A DNA stretch of 64,000 nt from Karstenula rhodostoma CBS 690.94 (Eukaryota; Ascomycota; Dothideomycetes; Pleosporales; Didymosphaeriaceae), in NCBI GenBank assembly GCA_010093485.1, contig MU001514.1:280779-344778 (forward strand). The letters are read 5' to 3'. Below, piece after piece: positions 34,550 through 46,854 of this stretch. Numbering within the stretch: the stretch's first letter is position 1; every line of letters begins with the position of its first letter. Under the pieces are notes generated by a model that did not search any database, was not told where the DNA came from, and saw only the letters and a program-made list of their open reading frames with translations. Position numbers and translations under genes: made by a program.

Positions 34550-36116
34550 CTACAACCTCCCACCCGCCACACTCGTATCCGCCATTTCCGCCGGATCTTC
34601 ACGATTCACATGCCGCCCGACCCACCGCCCCTTCTCATCCACATACCCCTCGCGCACCTCGGGCGTCCTGTTCGCCCGCTGCAGCTCGCTCGGCCCGACG
34701 AGCCCCGGATCCACAGGACTCGTCATGTCGCTCGTCATTGTCGGCGGAGCGAACTTGTACGCATCTCCTTCTGCATCCGAACCCTCGTGCGTCCGCGTGT
34801 ACGCCCCCGTCACGGGACTCTGTTCAAACGTCCCCCCGACACTCCTGCGGCTCGCGGCGCGCGACATGTGTGTCTGCGCCGCCGTGTCCCCGCTGATGCC
34901 CAGGCCCACGGCGCCGTTCCTACTCCACTGCGCAGGCGACTCGTAATACGCGGGCGGCACCGCATGGCTCGTCATCGGGCTCCCAGCCTCCACATCCCCC
35001 ATGATGCCCATGCTCATATCCCTATCCTGCACCGTCGCGCTGTACGGCGGACTGGGCTGGTTCTGCGTGAGCGTCTGCGCCCCGGGGCTTGGCCATGTGT
35101 GCGTCGACGGCGAGCCAGCCAGGAACCAGGTATTCCGCGGCTCGGTGGAGCGCACGACGGTGCTGTCCTTGCGGTTGACCTCGTCCTTCAGGCTTTTCAG
35201 GCGGCCCCAGAAGAACGCCAGCAAGACCCCCAGCACCACCACACCGACGGCGGCAATGGAGATGCCGGCTATAGCACCAGCGCCCAATTTGGCGCCTGCG
35301 TGCGCGGGGTCGAGCGTTTGGAGCGCGGTGCCGTTTGGCAGGGTGGACGAGGACGGTGTCTCTGCTTCGAAGGGGAAGGGCTCGCCGGGGGAGAGCTGGT
35401 ACGAGGCTTGGAGGGCGAGGTCGCGCTGGTGGGCGAGGGAGGTGGAGGCGTTGGGGTTGATGACGCCGACCATGCCCTGATTTGTGCAGGAGTCTGGGGC
35501 AGAGCAATAAAAGAAGACGGGGTTGGTGTCGTTTACTCGAACGGTGTATTTCGGGGGCTGTATCGTCCAGAGGTTAATGGTTGTGTGGGCAGGGAGAGTG
35601 GCGAAGAAAGGGTGGGGGACTCACATCGTCCAAAACTACATCTGTGGCGTGGAAGCCAGACCAGAACCCTGTTTTGCCTCTGCCCGTCATTTCGTAGGGT
35701 ATGCATGGGTGTTCGTATTCTGCGCGGATCACGCTGTGGTTGACGGGGTAGAAGTCGAACTCGACGATCTGGCCGTTCGTTAGCATCTTGCTTTCTTCGC
35801 TGTTGGGAGACTCGGGAAACATAAGAGGTTCTCGGCAGCTGAATGTCTCTTCTGGATGTCAACTTACATCGCCAACCTCTGCTTGTATAACGTCCGGTTT
35901 GAACTTGTGATCACCGTTGCCAACCTGGACTGTGAAGGTCTGGGCAGGAGCCGAGCTGCTTATACTTGAAGGGGTCGATAGCAAGGACAGAGCAACTGTA
36001 AAGGAAAACTGTGGCGTCGCTGAAAAACTCTCCATTACGAAGGATGGAAGCGTTGTTGTCGGCGTACTCGAAGGAGTGTTTGAGTTGGATGTGATGCCGG
36101 CGGCGGACACGGCCAT
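34550..36116 (-). CDS. extracellular cupredoxin-domain protein with one membrane anchor
   Basis: Three coding exons are supported (36116-35868, 35768-35625, 35557-34550), 466 residues in all. The cupredoxin-like domain starts at FTVQVGNGDHKFKPDVIQAE and continues across the first intron with GD-IVEFDFYPVNHSVIRAEY. It has the usual PCIPYE, GFWSGF and the closing VFFYCS and CTNQGMVGVINP. A transmembrane helix (AGAIAGISIAAVGVVVLGVLLAFFWG) follows, then a basic KSLKDEV stretch and a Ser/Pro-rich cytoplasmic tail. This is the layout of fungal serine-rich or GPI-like cupredoxin proteins. The start is uncertain: the frame stays open to 36170 and would add the signal-like LVYLFIAHVMAVSAAG, but only a GTG lies there. 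A good acceptor at 36196 suggests an intron in the leader. Confidence 0.75.
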
Positions 36117-36948
36117 GACGTGGGCGATGAAGAGGTATACGAGAGGTCGCAAGGTGAGTATACTTGTCACTTTGACATGGTCCCGTTACGATGGCCTAAA
36201 AAGTGTGGAGCGTTAGCGAGCACCCTATTACGGCAATGGTGCAGACTGTGTATCGAAGCGTGGAGTGTAGAGTCATCCCAAAACAGCTGCCTTTTCCCTA
36301 TAGTGGCAAAGAACAAAGCCGTTGGAAGGCTGGCTTATCGAAGTCAAGCAAGGCCATGGCGGAATTTGATGCCGATGATTCGATGTTCTCTGCTCCTCGC
36401 ATTGCCACATTCAAAGAGAACTCATTCGAGACAAAGGTTGTGAGGCTCCTCATATCGGGATGATCAAAGCCACGGCGTAGAATGAAACATACCAGGACAA
36501 GAAGAAGATTGCCGCAATATTGCACACTCTTAACTTGACAACGTGTGCAAGGTCGGGCAAGTACAAGTTCAAGCCCCTGCAGGCGAAAGTTTGAGTTCCG
36601 AATAACACGAAGGTCTTGTTGAGATATGCGGTCGGGAATATCGTCATTCTTTGTTTTGGATTTTGCTATGTTATAACTCATTCAGAAGAGAACATCGCCT
36701 GTTTCAGCGTGCTTCGTAACTCATGAAACCCCCAGATTCATAATAGTCATCTTGTAAAACGATCATAAACCATAGACATACTTTAACGCTTCACACCCAC
36801 ATTGCTTCAGATGTCGAGGCACCTGCGCTTTTTTTTCTTCACCCAGAAAACTGCGAATACCAGGAGTGGTCGATACAAGCAGCGTACCGCGTGACTAGCT
36901 GTTTCACAAGCAAGCCGCCATAAAAGCGAGTGGTGCTGGCAATCCATG
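36117..36948. other. promoter of the cupredoxin gene and 3' side of the PAS gene
   Basis: The part next to the cupredoxin gene holds a clear intron 3' end on the minus strand (branch GCTAACG, acceptor TTTTTAG ending at 36196) and a four-codon upstream frame, ATG TCA AAG TGA, in the leader. The rest has no supported gene. Confidence 0.45.
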
Positions 36949-38515
36949 TCATTTGAGACCTGGATCACCAAACCCATAGGGATCATTGCTCGAAGAGCTT
37001 CCGGAACCCGAAGCATAGCCCGATGGTGCCATGGAATGTTTGTCCCTATTGTCAGGTGTAGGACTTGGGTCCCAGATGGGGAAGCCATCGGGGGGTTGAG
37101 ATTCACCAACAGGTTTGCTCCGGGAGTCTGCGTATTCCGCAAGACTCCCATTGATTCCGACCAAAGCCCATGCGAAGACCGCCACGTCGCGAATGGCTTG
37201 CATAAAGGTGTTCTGCAATGCCGGCGGTGGGCCTGCCTGAGCCATAGCAGGATGCACTGCACCAAGAGGGTATGGTGGCAGCTGGGGCAGAGCGGGCGCG
37301 AACATAGGTTGGTGTGCCCACGGAGCAGCGAAGACTCCGTTGTTGACTGTGGGTTGCGCAGTAGGCGTGGGTAGTGCAGGTCGGGCGCGGCGAAGGCACA
37401 CAACAAGCCCATCGGAGGTGCAAGAAACAACAGCTTCAAGCTCGATAGATTCCTGGCGGGCATCTGAGTAGGGCGAGCCAGCTGCTTGAGAAGAGCCATC
37501 TGAACGAGCCTCGGAGTGACCATCCGAGTGATCGGCAAGATTACCCGAGGGTTCTCGCGAACCAGAGCCACCGCTGGTATCCATGCTATTGGATACGTGC
37601 GAACGACTGTTTGAAGACTCGCCGCGCGACAAATGAGTCTGTCTATTGGGTGTTGAGGGCTCATTCTCGTCCTCGGAAGAAGTGGTGTCTGCCATTATGT
37701 CGTCCTCACTTTCGGAGGTCAACGGATCCGGGGGATCGTCTTGACGAGGATCGCGGAAGAAGAAGCGTAGATAAGCGATGGAGTCATTGCCTTTGGCCGA
37801 CTCCAAGCATTTGACTGCGTCGTTGAGACAGTTCTGGCCGATGCAAAAGTAGAAGCTGCGTCCTACCATCTCATCGCTCGGTATGCCGAGAATCTCCTCG
37901 ATACCACTGGTGGCATACATGACTGTCAAGGTTCGAGTGAAGCGGTTGAGGAAGAGAGCGGCGCGCGGTTCGTGCGTCTGGCTCTCTGGGCCAAGCGTAA
38001 ACTTGCTGGACAAATGCGACAACATATGGTAGCGTGGATCCTCGGGGGATGAGGAAAACAGCTTCCGCACGATGGGCGCTTCTGCCGCACGTTCTGCAAC
38101 GTCGAGTCAGAATCAAAGGGCGTGCGTAGATGGACTTGCTTACTCTGGCTATTCAATCCCTGGCGATAGATGGAGGTGCAACAGACCATTACATCGTATA
38201 CGATGGAGAAACAGCACTCACAGCCGACCCATTCGCCCTGGCGATTCTTGATGCGGCAGTACGACAGGACGGAAGCCTTGTCAAGTCTCACGCTTCGATC
38301 ATGCAGCTGCTTCGCTATGGGAACCTCGTCCGGGTGGAAGAAGTCCCATACCGATTTGTTGACGACCTCGTCGGGCGTGTGGCCGAGGATGTCGACGATA
38401 GAATCGGAGGAGTAGAGGATGCGAGCTTCCTCGGAGAGGTCTATCGATGTAAGCTACCACCTAGATGGTTATTGGCAGACAACATACCATGAATGGTGAT
38501 AAAGGTGGTGTCCAT
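36949..38515 (-). CDS. PAS-domain protein, probable sensor or regulator
   Basis: Three exons (38515-38488, 38440-38144, 38093-36949) encode 489 residues. The first exon is only 28 nt (MDTTFITIH). A PAS domain fills most of exon 2 (ARILYSSDSIVDILGHTPDE, then FFHPDEVP, YCRIKNRQGEWVGCEC). A second PAS-like segment opens exon 3 after the conserved SSPEDPRYHMLSHLSSKF: LTVMYATSGIEEILGIPSDE, then SFYFCI, CLESAKGNDSIAYLRFFFRD. The C-terminal half is Ser/Pro-rich with a weakly hydrophobic stretch near residues 410-430. It resembles uncharacterised fungal PAS proteins with a WC-2-like PAS style, but no GATA zinc finger or kinase is present. Ligand and partners are unknown. Confidence 0.82.
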
Positions 38516-40304
38516 GATTGCGAGGGCAATTCACTTCACCCGCCGTGGTCCGTCGAGTCGAATCTAATAATTCGCCGGGGCGGGCAGAAAAGTGGAAGCA
38601 GCAGGCAAAGGGCTCAGACACGTCCTTTTTGCTATCGGAGCAAGAAGTGTGGCGCTGGATGAGCGGCCTGTTGTCAGGTCCCGAAGGAGTCTAGACTGCT
38701 GCGGTGCTTGGATTGTGTGAGCACCACAGGGACACCAGGCAGGTGGTCGTAACGGCAGTACCGTGTGCTAAATTAGCAGAGCAGGGCGCAGAGCAGCTGC
38801 AGTGAAGCGAGGCTGAAGGATGCGGGTGCGAGGTGAGGTCACGGGCGAAAATGATACAAGGGTAGAGCCTTCCCAGTGCGGTTAGTGGGCCACTCGGCTC
38901 ACAGACACATGCTGCGACGAGGAAGATGGGGGTGGAGGTGAGGTGAGGAGATCAAGGGCACGGGAGCAGCGTGCAGCGTGCAGCATGCAGCGTGGGCTGT
39001 GTACGAAGTGCAGAAGGCGTCCTGGGACGAAAAAGCGCCACGGCGTCAGTGAAAAGATTGAGACCCTGGGCAGGGCGAGAATGGCGGCGAGTGACAACGG
39101 CTTCGGTGGAGAAGTGAACGGACGGCTGCGGCAAAGCTTGGCCCGGTGGCCGTTGTGGAGTTGCTCCCGCGCTGCTCCCGTGCGAGGATCGACGCAATGG
39201 CACCGAGGATGCGCGCTCGGAGGCAGGCACGTTGCAGCTGGGGGCCCTGGAGGAAGGCGCCACCGGCTGCTACCTCCTAGTGCGACGCACAAGACACGGT
39301 GGGAGTGACGCAGCCCCCGCGAGCTGTCAGCACACAACCGTTGGCGCGACTCAGGTTGCTGCTGTGCACACCTCCCACCACGCCGACAGCCGCATGTCCA
39401 TGTACATGCTGCGGGGGCCTGTCTGCACCCAGACGCCGCTGCTGGGCACGACGTCTGGCGGACACTCGAGCGAGCTATCACCGCCTGCGCCGCTTTGTCC
39501 CGCTCGAGGCGAGCACCTCCGCCGGATTGACAGCTACCTAGGGACACTTGGGCAGCAGCCGTACCTTCACCATCGCTTGCACGACACCTCTGCAACTGTC
39601 CAGTGTTGGCTCTCGTCTCACAGTTTCACTTATCGCTGACGGCCTCTTCTCATTGACCCATCTCCACAACCTAGCGGCACTTCGGACCCTCCTCGGTTCA
39701 GCTTCCTCGCCAACCTCTCCTCAACAAATGAACACAGCATATTGTACGGAGCTGTGAGCAAGGTAGGTAGACTGTTCTGAATTCCTCTTCGGGCTCCAAG
39801 TTCACAAGGTGGTGGACAACAACTTGATTCCCACCCATGAACCCGAGTCTGATTGGCGAATTCCACCCTACAAGACGGGGAGCTGGTTCACACAACTTCC
39901 GGAACCGCTCCCTGCATTAGTCCGCTTACATGCAGGACGCAACCACAAGTACCGGAAACTGGGTACTTTTCGGTTGGTCGCCAAGGATGGTTTCACTTAA
40001 CCAACAGTTGGGACTCGGTCAATGAAATTGCTTTTTCTTCTGATCCCACTCCTTCACGCTCGATGCCGCTAGATTCGAACGTTATAATATATCGAACTCA
40101 GCACGATCTCCGGTTGTGGCAACGCCCGCCTGCTATTTGATATACCGGTTTATCGCCAAGGTCAAGTCATCCATGGAAGTGAGCGAATTCCATTGCGAAA
40201 AAAGCGCTTCGTAAACTATGATATGCACCGTCCTCGCCGTGTTGTACAATTTTCCCCATCATCCCTACCCATATTCTTCCCGCCACCCCCCCTCTCACCC
40301 CCAT
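38516..40304. other. 1.8-kb intergenic region without supported gene
   Basis: The promoter of the PAS gene lies at the left. A frame of 237 codons at 38882-39595 on the minus strand is Cys/Arg/Pro-rich, shows no domain and overlaps frames on the other strand, so it is not called. A 63-codon plus-strand frame at 39809-40000 has no recognisable homology either. Confidence 0.5.
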
Positions 40305-42281
40305 CTACGCCTTCCCAGCCTCTTCCCCGTCACTCCCATGCCCCTTCTGCACCCCACCCCACTCCACCCTATCCGCCGGCTCATCCACCTCATCAGCCGT
40401 CAGCTCGGGCGTCTCCTCATCCTCAATCTCCTCTGGCAGCGCCAGGTTGAGCACGAGGTTGATGAAGGCCACAATGGCGAAGCCCGTCTCCAGCACGAGC
40501 ACGATGGCGTTGTAAAAGCCGAGTAGCGCGTGGTTGGGGCCCGAGTACGTGAAGACGTGGGAGAACCAGCTGGGATGCGTTAGCAAGGTCGGGATGAGGG
40601 AGAGGGCGGGATGGACTTACTCAGGCACCATGGTCGCGCCCAACCCAACCGTCAGGCCCGCGGTTAGGATGAACCTGTTTCTCCTCGTGAAATCGATCGT
40701 GCTGATGATCCTGATACCAGACACGATCACGGCGGAGAAAAGGAAGGTCGTCATGCCGCCCAGGACGGCGGAGGGGATAGCGACGAGGGCAGCAGCGAAC
40801 TTTGCGAAGACGCCCATGACGATGAGCCAGAAGCACGCGGCGAATCCGGCTTTGCGGTTTGCGCAGCGGGTGAGGGCGATGACGCCGTTGTTCTGGGCGA
40901 AGACGGACATGGGGGTGATTGTGCAGAGGCCGGAGAGGACGCCGTTGAGGCCGTCGGCGAGGATGCCGCCTTGGATGCGGGAGTCGAAGAGCTCGCCGTC
41001 GACGTCGAGACGCGAGACGTCGCACGTGGCTGTGATGTCGCCCATGGCTTCCATGGCCAACACCATGTAGACGGCTAGCAGTGGTAGAACGATAGGCCCG
41101 TAGACAGAGAGCTTGAAGGTGTGCACCCAGATGAAGGACACGGCGGGCGACGAATCAATGGGGCTCCGGTCGAAGTAACCGCAGGCGGCTGCGATGATGC
41201 ATCCGACAAGCAGACCAATGACAACGGCTGTCGACTTCATGATGGGAGCGCCGAAACGCTCGCAGATGATGATGGTGATGAACACGCTGAATCCGAGACC
41301 GATGAACTCCGCGCTGTGTTTTTGGTTAGCATCTTGCTCCATAGGGATGACGGGTCCGCAGTCAAACTTACCTGCCCCATGGAAGCGCATGAGGTGCGTT
41401 GATGTTGGGACACAGCTGGAAAAGGCCAGTCTCGGGCCTGCCTGCGCAGTCGTTGGAGCCGCCTGCCCAATTCTGGAAGCCCGTCTCGATGAGGTGGATG
41501 CCGATAAGCATTACAGTGGGTCCAGTGACGAGCGGGGGGAATATCCGCTTGAGGATTCTGGGTGGAGTGAAGGACATGAGGATTTCGAGGAGAGCGCAGA
41601 CACACTGCGTTCCGAGAATAGCTCCGTAGCCATCTGGGCAAGGCAGTTTGTTTCCGTCTGCGTCGACCGGACAAAAGCCGGTTTGATACATCTGGGCTAG
41701 CGCTCCGGTAGCGATGGGGATGGTTGCAAAGGATGTACCGACTACTGAGATCAAACCGGTGCCAAGGTAGTAGTTGGTCTTATAAAAGTGGAAGCGCGAC
41801 ATCTGGATAGCAGAAAGAATGCCCGAGACAATCAGCGAAGTCGAAACCAGATATTGCTGCATCTCCAATGTCAGGTTTGCCGAGTTGGAAAGGATGATCG
41901 GCGGCGCTGAAAAATGTTAGTTCTAACTTCTTCCTGAAAGGTAAGCCAGAGATGACTCACTTATAATTCCGGCCAGCATAGCAAGAGAATGCTGGAAACC
42001 AAGAAGGAGCGCCAGAAAAACTGGCATGCGATCGTGGAGTCCAAAGAAGGGCGCTGCTCTCCGTTCCCTCTTCATGAAAGGGAGATTCGGCTTGAACAAG
42101 AACGCATAGTCGTAGTTCCCAACAAGTCCATCCCTGCAGAGCTATTAGCATCCAAGTTCTGTATATGATCGAGTGGGCATTGAGCGTACTTTGTCGTGGA
42201 AGCTTTCACCGCGCGGCGAACTTTCTCCCCAAATGTTCGTTTAGGGCCATGATCCGGTCCAATGCGGTCTGGAATAGCCAT
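40305..42281 (-). CDS. uapA: uric acid-xanthine permease, NAT/NCS2 family (UapA type)
   Basis: Five exons (42281-42190, 42133-41961, 41906-41372, 41313-40621, 40569-40305) encode 585 residues; UapA has 574. The opening DGLVGNYDYAFLFKPNLPF and the TM1 motif GFQHSLAM are family hallmarks. The substrate-site residues of UapA are present: E355 in AMEAMGDITAT, and Q407-N408 in the signature QNNGVIALTR (406-415 region). About 14 hydrophobic segments are visible, followed by a short acidic cytoplasmic tail (ALPEEIEDEE). The family co-transports purines with protons across the plasma membrane. Retention of these residues favours uric acid/xanthine over other NAT substrates. In Aspergillus such genes respond to uric acid induction and ammonium repression; I did not look for those sites in detail. 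Confidence 0.93.
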
Positions 42282-44773
42282 GGTATTGGCGGTCACTTTT
42301 GAGCAGGGTTTGGTAGAACCTTTCGAATTTCTTAGACTTTCATGCGGCTAGTGCTATTCGGCACAGCAGAGTCGACAATTTCTGACCAAGGTTCGAAGGC
42401 CTGTTGGACGTGTGGGAAAGTGTGCAATTGATGGCTGAACAACAGCAGATATATGGTAGGCGAACGGGAATTGTAGATCGATACGGCGAATGATAGTTGC
42501 GGGGATGCTGCGCGTGAACGACGTGCGCGTGTCGAGAAGTAAGGAGCAACTGGAGAGCTGATGCGGGTTGGCGATGATTTCACAACGATGGCTGACGCTC
42601 CTTTAAAAACTTATGCTCGACAGGGCTTTATCGTCAGCGATTTGCGATTCCGGAGACTCATCTGGGGGTTAGCTTCTCCGCGCAGATTAGATATCCAAGA
42701 ATACCAAGACGAAGAAAAGCAACATGCAAAGGAATCCAGACGCAGTCTGCTATCGCAGAAAAAACTCAAGCTGCTGTGACTACTGTGCTGGATGCGACGC
42801 GGCTTCTGGAGGTCGCCGACAGCATCGCTACCCTCCGCCAGCATCATCGACTTTTCTAGGAGAGCTCTGTGTACACATGAAGCTGGACCAGTTTCAGATG
42901 CGGGCAACGTAACGTTGCTAAAAGCTTAACAAACTTCGCTGATAAGCACCATATTCCGCACCGGGCGATGTGGGGCACGTGATCCGGGTGCCTCCGATGT
43001 GGAGGAAGACCTGGTGCGACAAACATCCCACACAGAAGAGCCGGAGACCTCGTCTAGACGCAGGACTGGACGATCCCGATATCAACATCGCTGAATTCCG
43101 ACGACTCATTGCGGGGGGCGGCGTGCGCAGACCTAATACCATCGATCTGTTCGATGCAGGCCGTTGTCGTAGTCGCACAGGACATGACTCGGTGCACTGG
43201 GGTTGATGATTGTTCCGAATAGTTGCCGTCGCTGGGTGGTTGTGGATGTCTGGCAGGGGTATTGCAGCTTTGTAGTATATAAGCAGGGCAAAGCACACGG
43301 CTATCCGGAAGGAAGCTGCTCACATCACTCCATCTAGGATAATATGACAAGTGTGTCTCGGAACGAGCGTCGCCGTTCACACCATCGCTTTTCGGAAAGC
43401 TCTTTGCGACGTCAGGATAATGACACAGGTGTATAGTCAGAAGGAAGGCACTGGGAGCAAAGACGAGGAAGCACGTAAAGATCCACTTCCGTCACATGTA
43501 TGCCTCGCACACCTGGATAGAAGAACCCAGGCATCGCGCCGTATCATCTCAAACCAAGGACGCATGTGGCTGCCTTGGATGCGACGCGCAGCAGAGGGCA
43601 TTCGAGGGTCCGACTCGGGCACAACCGCACACTTGGGCAACGCTGCGCGATAAGGCTGACTAAACCCAAACGGGTCACGGTTGCGAAGGCCCTTGCCACG
43701 GCCGCGACTACTTCCAGGAGGATGCGAACACTATGGGGTAAGTCGGGGTGGAAAAGTCAATGGTTTCGGTGCGCAAGCGTCCACGCTCGCATCTACGACA
43801 GTGCGAGAGTGGGACAGTGTGCGTCAAACTTGGACGGGATGGCGATGGTTGCGCTTCGTTTGGTTCGGAACTCGGCCCCTTGATAACGATAGCTGCATCT
43901 GCTGGTTGCATAGAACTGCAGCTTTCCTATCTTTCTGATGCGATGCACACAGCACGTTCGATTGCATCACTACGCGCTGTACTGGGACGCTCCAGCGTGG
44001 CGTGGGGATGACGGCGGGCAGGAGGAGCAGTTGCCGGGGTCCTCGCCGAAGCCCGGAAGAACAAACTCACTGTCCTGGCATCATTACTGCGTACACTGTA
44101 GCGCGGCACCTCGGGATCGAAGCTGTCTCTCGTTGGCAATCGTTGGGCGATCCAGTGATGGCTGGTGATGCCGGTCAAAGCAGCACCGGAGCGTGAAAAG
44201 TGTATGTCTGGCACAAGGACAAGGACAAGGACACGTCTTGGATTGGGTTTGCCACGCATCGACGCTTCTCGATGCTGCGATCGGCAGGGTGGTTACGGCG
44301 AAAGCAACCGCTCCAAAATTCTCTGCACACCGTCACCCGCCCAAGCCACGTCTGCGGGCGAGCGAGACCCTGAGCGAGCGAATGGCACAGTGCGCTAGGC
44401 CCGGATGGTGCCAAGTGACGAGCGTTTGAGGTCTCGAAAGTGCTGGATGCAAGGTCCCGGTCCATTCGCTTCGCTTGGGGCTCGCGGCGTGCGTTGCGGG
44501 TTCAACATTTCTCAACCCTGGCCTGGCCCTTTCCACCAAGCGTCTCCATTCCACCGCCTTTTATTATCGGCCTCGCTTGCCCACCTTCCTCCTCCCTCCT
44601 CATCCCTCTTTCCCTCTCTCCCTCCCGCTCACTCACTTGTCTCACGCCACTGCCTCGTGCGTGGTATACCTGTCCCGCGTGGACTAGACACATCCACAGG
44701 CGACTGGCGCGTCTTCGTGTAGCGAGACTTCCAACCTACAAATACCCTCGCTCCTCGCCCGCACACCACAAGA
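42282..44773. other. 2.5-kb divergent intergenic region
   Basis: This holds the promoters of the permease (left) and the desaturase (right). Frames here are short (under 130 codons), mutually overlapping and without domains. The last 190 bp are strongly pyrimidine-rich. Confidence 0.5.
44580..44645 (+). promoter_or_regulatory. pyrimidine-rich core promoter or leader of the desaturase gene
   Basis: A stretch of nearly pure C and T, ending about 130 bp before the start codon. Such CT blocks mark transcription starts of strongly expressed genes in filamentous fungi. The start codon context is AAGAATGCC. Confidence 0.5.
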
Positions 44774-46270
44774 ATGCCTTCGCACCAGCCTGTTGCCGGC
44801 ATGATGGCCATCGACCCTCAGTACGTCTCGCAGCCATCCGCCATGGCGAGCACGTCTGAGCCGAACCGGAACCCAAAGTACGACCCCAAGAAGCCGCACA
44901 TCACAGATCTGCCCATCACAAAGGGAAACTGGTACAAACACGTCAATTGGCTCAATGTAAGCTCAGACCATACACCCAGCATGGTCCGTCGTTGCTAACG
45001 ACACAATCAGGTCTTTTTCATCGTCGGTATTCCCTTGATGGGCTGCGTCTACGCCTGCTGGACTCCGCTCCGCTGGCAGACGGCCATCTGGGCTGTGATT
45101 TACTATTTCTGGACCGGTCTCGGCATCACCGCTGGCTACCATCGTCTCTGGGCACACAAGTCCTACAACGCGTCTCTCCCGCTGAAGATCTTCCTCGCTG
45201 GTGTCGGTGGTGGGGCTGTCGAGGGCTCCATCCGCTGGTGGAGCCGTGACCACCGCGCCCACCACCGCTACACCGACACCAACAAGGACCCCTACAGCGT
45301 TCGCAAGGGCCTCCTGTACAGCCACTTCGGATGGATGCTCATGAAGCAGAACCCGAAGCGCATCGGCCGCACTGACATCACCGATTTGAACGAGGATCCG
45401 GTCGTTGTCTGGCAGCACAAGAACTATCTCAAGGTCGTCATCTTCATGGGCCTGATCTTCCCGACCATCGTCGCTGGGTTCGGCTGGGGTGACTGGATCG
45501 GTGGCTTCATCTACGCTGGTATTCTTCGCATCTTCTTCGTCCAGCAGGCCACGTTCTGCGTCAACTCGCTTGCTCACTGGCTTGGTGACCAGCCCTTCGA
45601 CGACCGCAACAGCCCCAGGGACCACGTCATCACTGCCCTTGTCACCCTCGGTGAGGGCTACCACAACTTCCACCACGAGTTCCCCTCGGACTACCGCAAC
45701 GCTATCGAGTGGCACCAGTACGATCCCACCAAGTGGAGCATCTGGCTCTGGAGCAAGCTCGGCCTCGCCACCGACCTCAAACAATTCCGCTCCAACGAAA
45801 TCGAGAAGGGTCGTGTTCAGCAGCTCCAGAAGAAGCTCGACCAGAAGCGAGCCAAGCTTGACTGGGGTGTTCCTCTCGAGCAGCTCCCTGTTATCGAGTG
45901 GGAAGACTATGTTGAGCAGGCCAAGAACGGTCGTGGTCTCATTGCTGTCGCTGGTATCGTTCACGATGTAACCGACTTCATCGCCGAGCACCCCGGTGGC
46001 AAGGCGCTGATCGGCAGCGGTGTTGGCAAAGACGCGACCGCCATGTTCAACGGGGGCGTTTATCTCCACTCCAACGGCGCTCACAACCTACTCTCCACCA
46101 TGAGAGTTGGTGTCATTCGCGGCGGATGTGAGGTTGAGATCTGGAAGCGCGCTCAGAAGGAGAACAAGGATGTCCAGATCGTAAAGGATGAGGCTGGCAA
46201 CCCAATCATCCGGGCCGGTAACCAGGTTACCAAGGTCCACCAGCCCATCGTCAGCGCAAGCGCGGCATGA
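44774..46270 (+). CDS. ole1: acyl-CoA delta-9 desaturase with C-terminal cytochrome b5 domain (Ole1 type)
   Basis: Two exons (44774-44956, 45011-46270) encode 480 residues; the 54-nt intron has a GTAAGC donor and a GCTAACG branch site. The di-iron histidine boxes are complete: HRLWAH (105-110), HRAHH (142-146) and HNFHH (279-283). Hydrophobic segments fit the four-helix ER desaturase fold. From about residue 355 a cytochrome b5 domain follows, with the heme ligand in HPGG (388-391) and the second His in AHNLL (H419). The enzyme makes palmitoleoyl- and oleoyl-CoA from saturated acyl-CoA in the ER, drawing electrons through its own b5 domain. This fusion is standard for fungal Ole1/SdeA enzymes. 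Usually essential for membrane fluidity. Confidence 0.97.
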
Positions 46271-46854
46271 GCGTGCTATTAGTTCGTTATTTCAACTACT
46301 CATCATAAGCGACCCGGCGTTAGGATATCTGCACTTTGTTTTGGCAGGTAATATCTCCCTTTCAAGCGTTCGCTGGGGCATTGAAACCCCCACCACGATT
46401 AGACGGCATCCGTTTGCGATTTGGATTGGCAGCGGCTTCAATGCTCCATATCCCTGCTATGAAGCATCAGCTCTAGCTCTAGTATAGACCCAAAAGATTA
46501 CTCCCAGTCACGATCGAACAACACATTTCTATGCCAAGTGAATGTGATGCTTAATTGCCAACCGCCCCAACCTTTGGTTCACTTCAACGTTCAATTACTT
46601 AACCAACGACCTAATAATGAACAGATCGCTCCAAATATAAAAAGCGATTGACGCTCAAAAATCTACGTCATGTGTATTCTGCCTGAACCGATCTCGCGCT
46701 GATAGCTTTGACCTTAGGTTGGCTGCGCCTGCCAACGTGCTTCAAGATCGTGGTTGTCTTACTTGCCCTCGCGTAACCCCCAAGCTTCACTTGACACTAC
46801 GCTATTGGCAACCTCACGCCGCCCGCTACAACTCTCGATTTCACTCACCTAGTC
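46271..46854. other. intergenic region, desaturase 3' side and TDP1 promoter
   Basis: 584 bp with no supported gene. The last 150 bp before the TDP1 start are C-rich. Confidence 0.5.

Noticed and set aside
34610..35743. 377-codon frame on the plus strand
   Set aside because: It is antisense to the cupredoxin membrane protein, Arg/His/Pro-rich and without any domain.
38882..39595. 237-codon minus-strand frame
   Set aside because: The composition (Cys, Arg, Ser, Pro) and the overlap with opposite frames are those of GC-rich noncoding DNA.
44963..46084. 373-codon frame on the minus strand
   Set aside because: It is antisense to the desaturase gene, whose histidine boxes and b5 domain are unmistakable. 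The opposite frame is a codon-bias by-product.
28184..46270. secondary-metabolite or catabolic gene cluster
   Set aside because: The esterase, acyl-CoA synthetase, cupredoxin, permease and desaturase genes have separate promoters and unrelated roles. No backbone synthase, P450 or pathway regulator is present.
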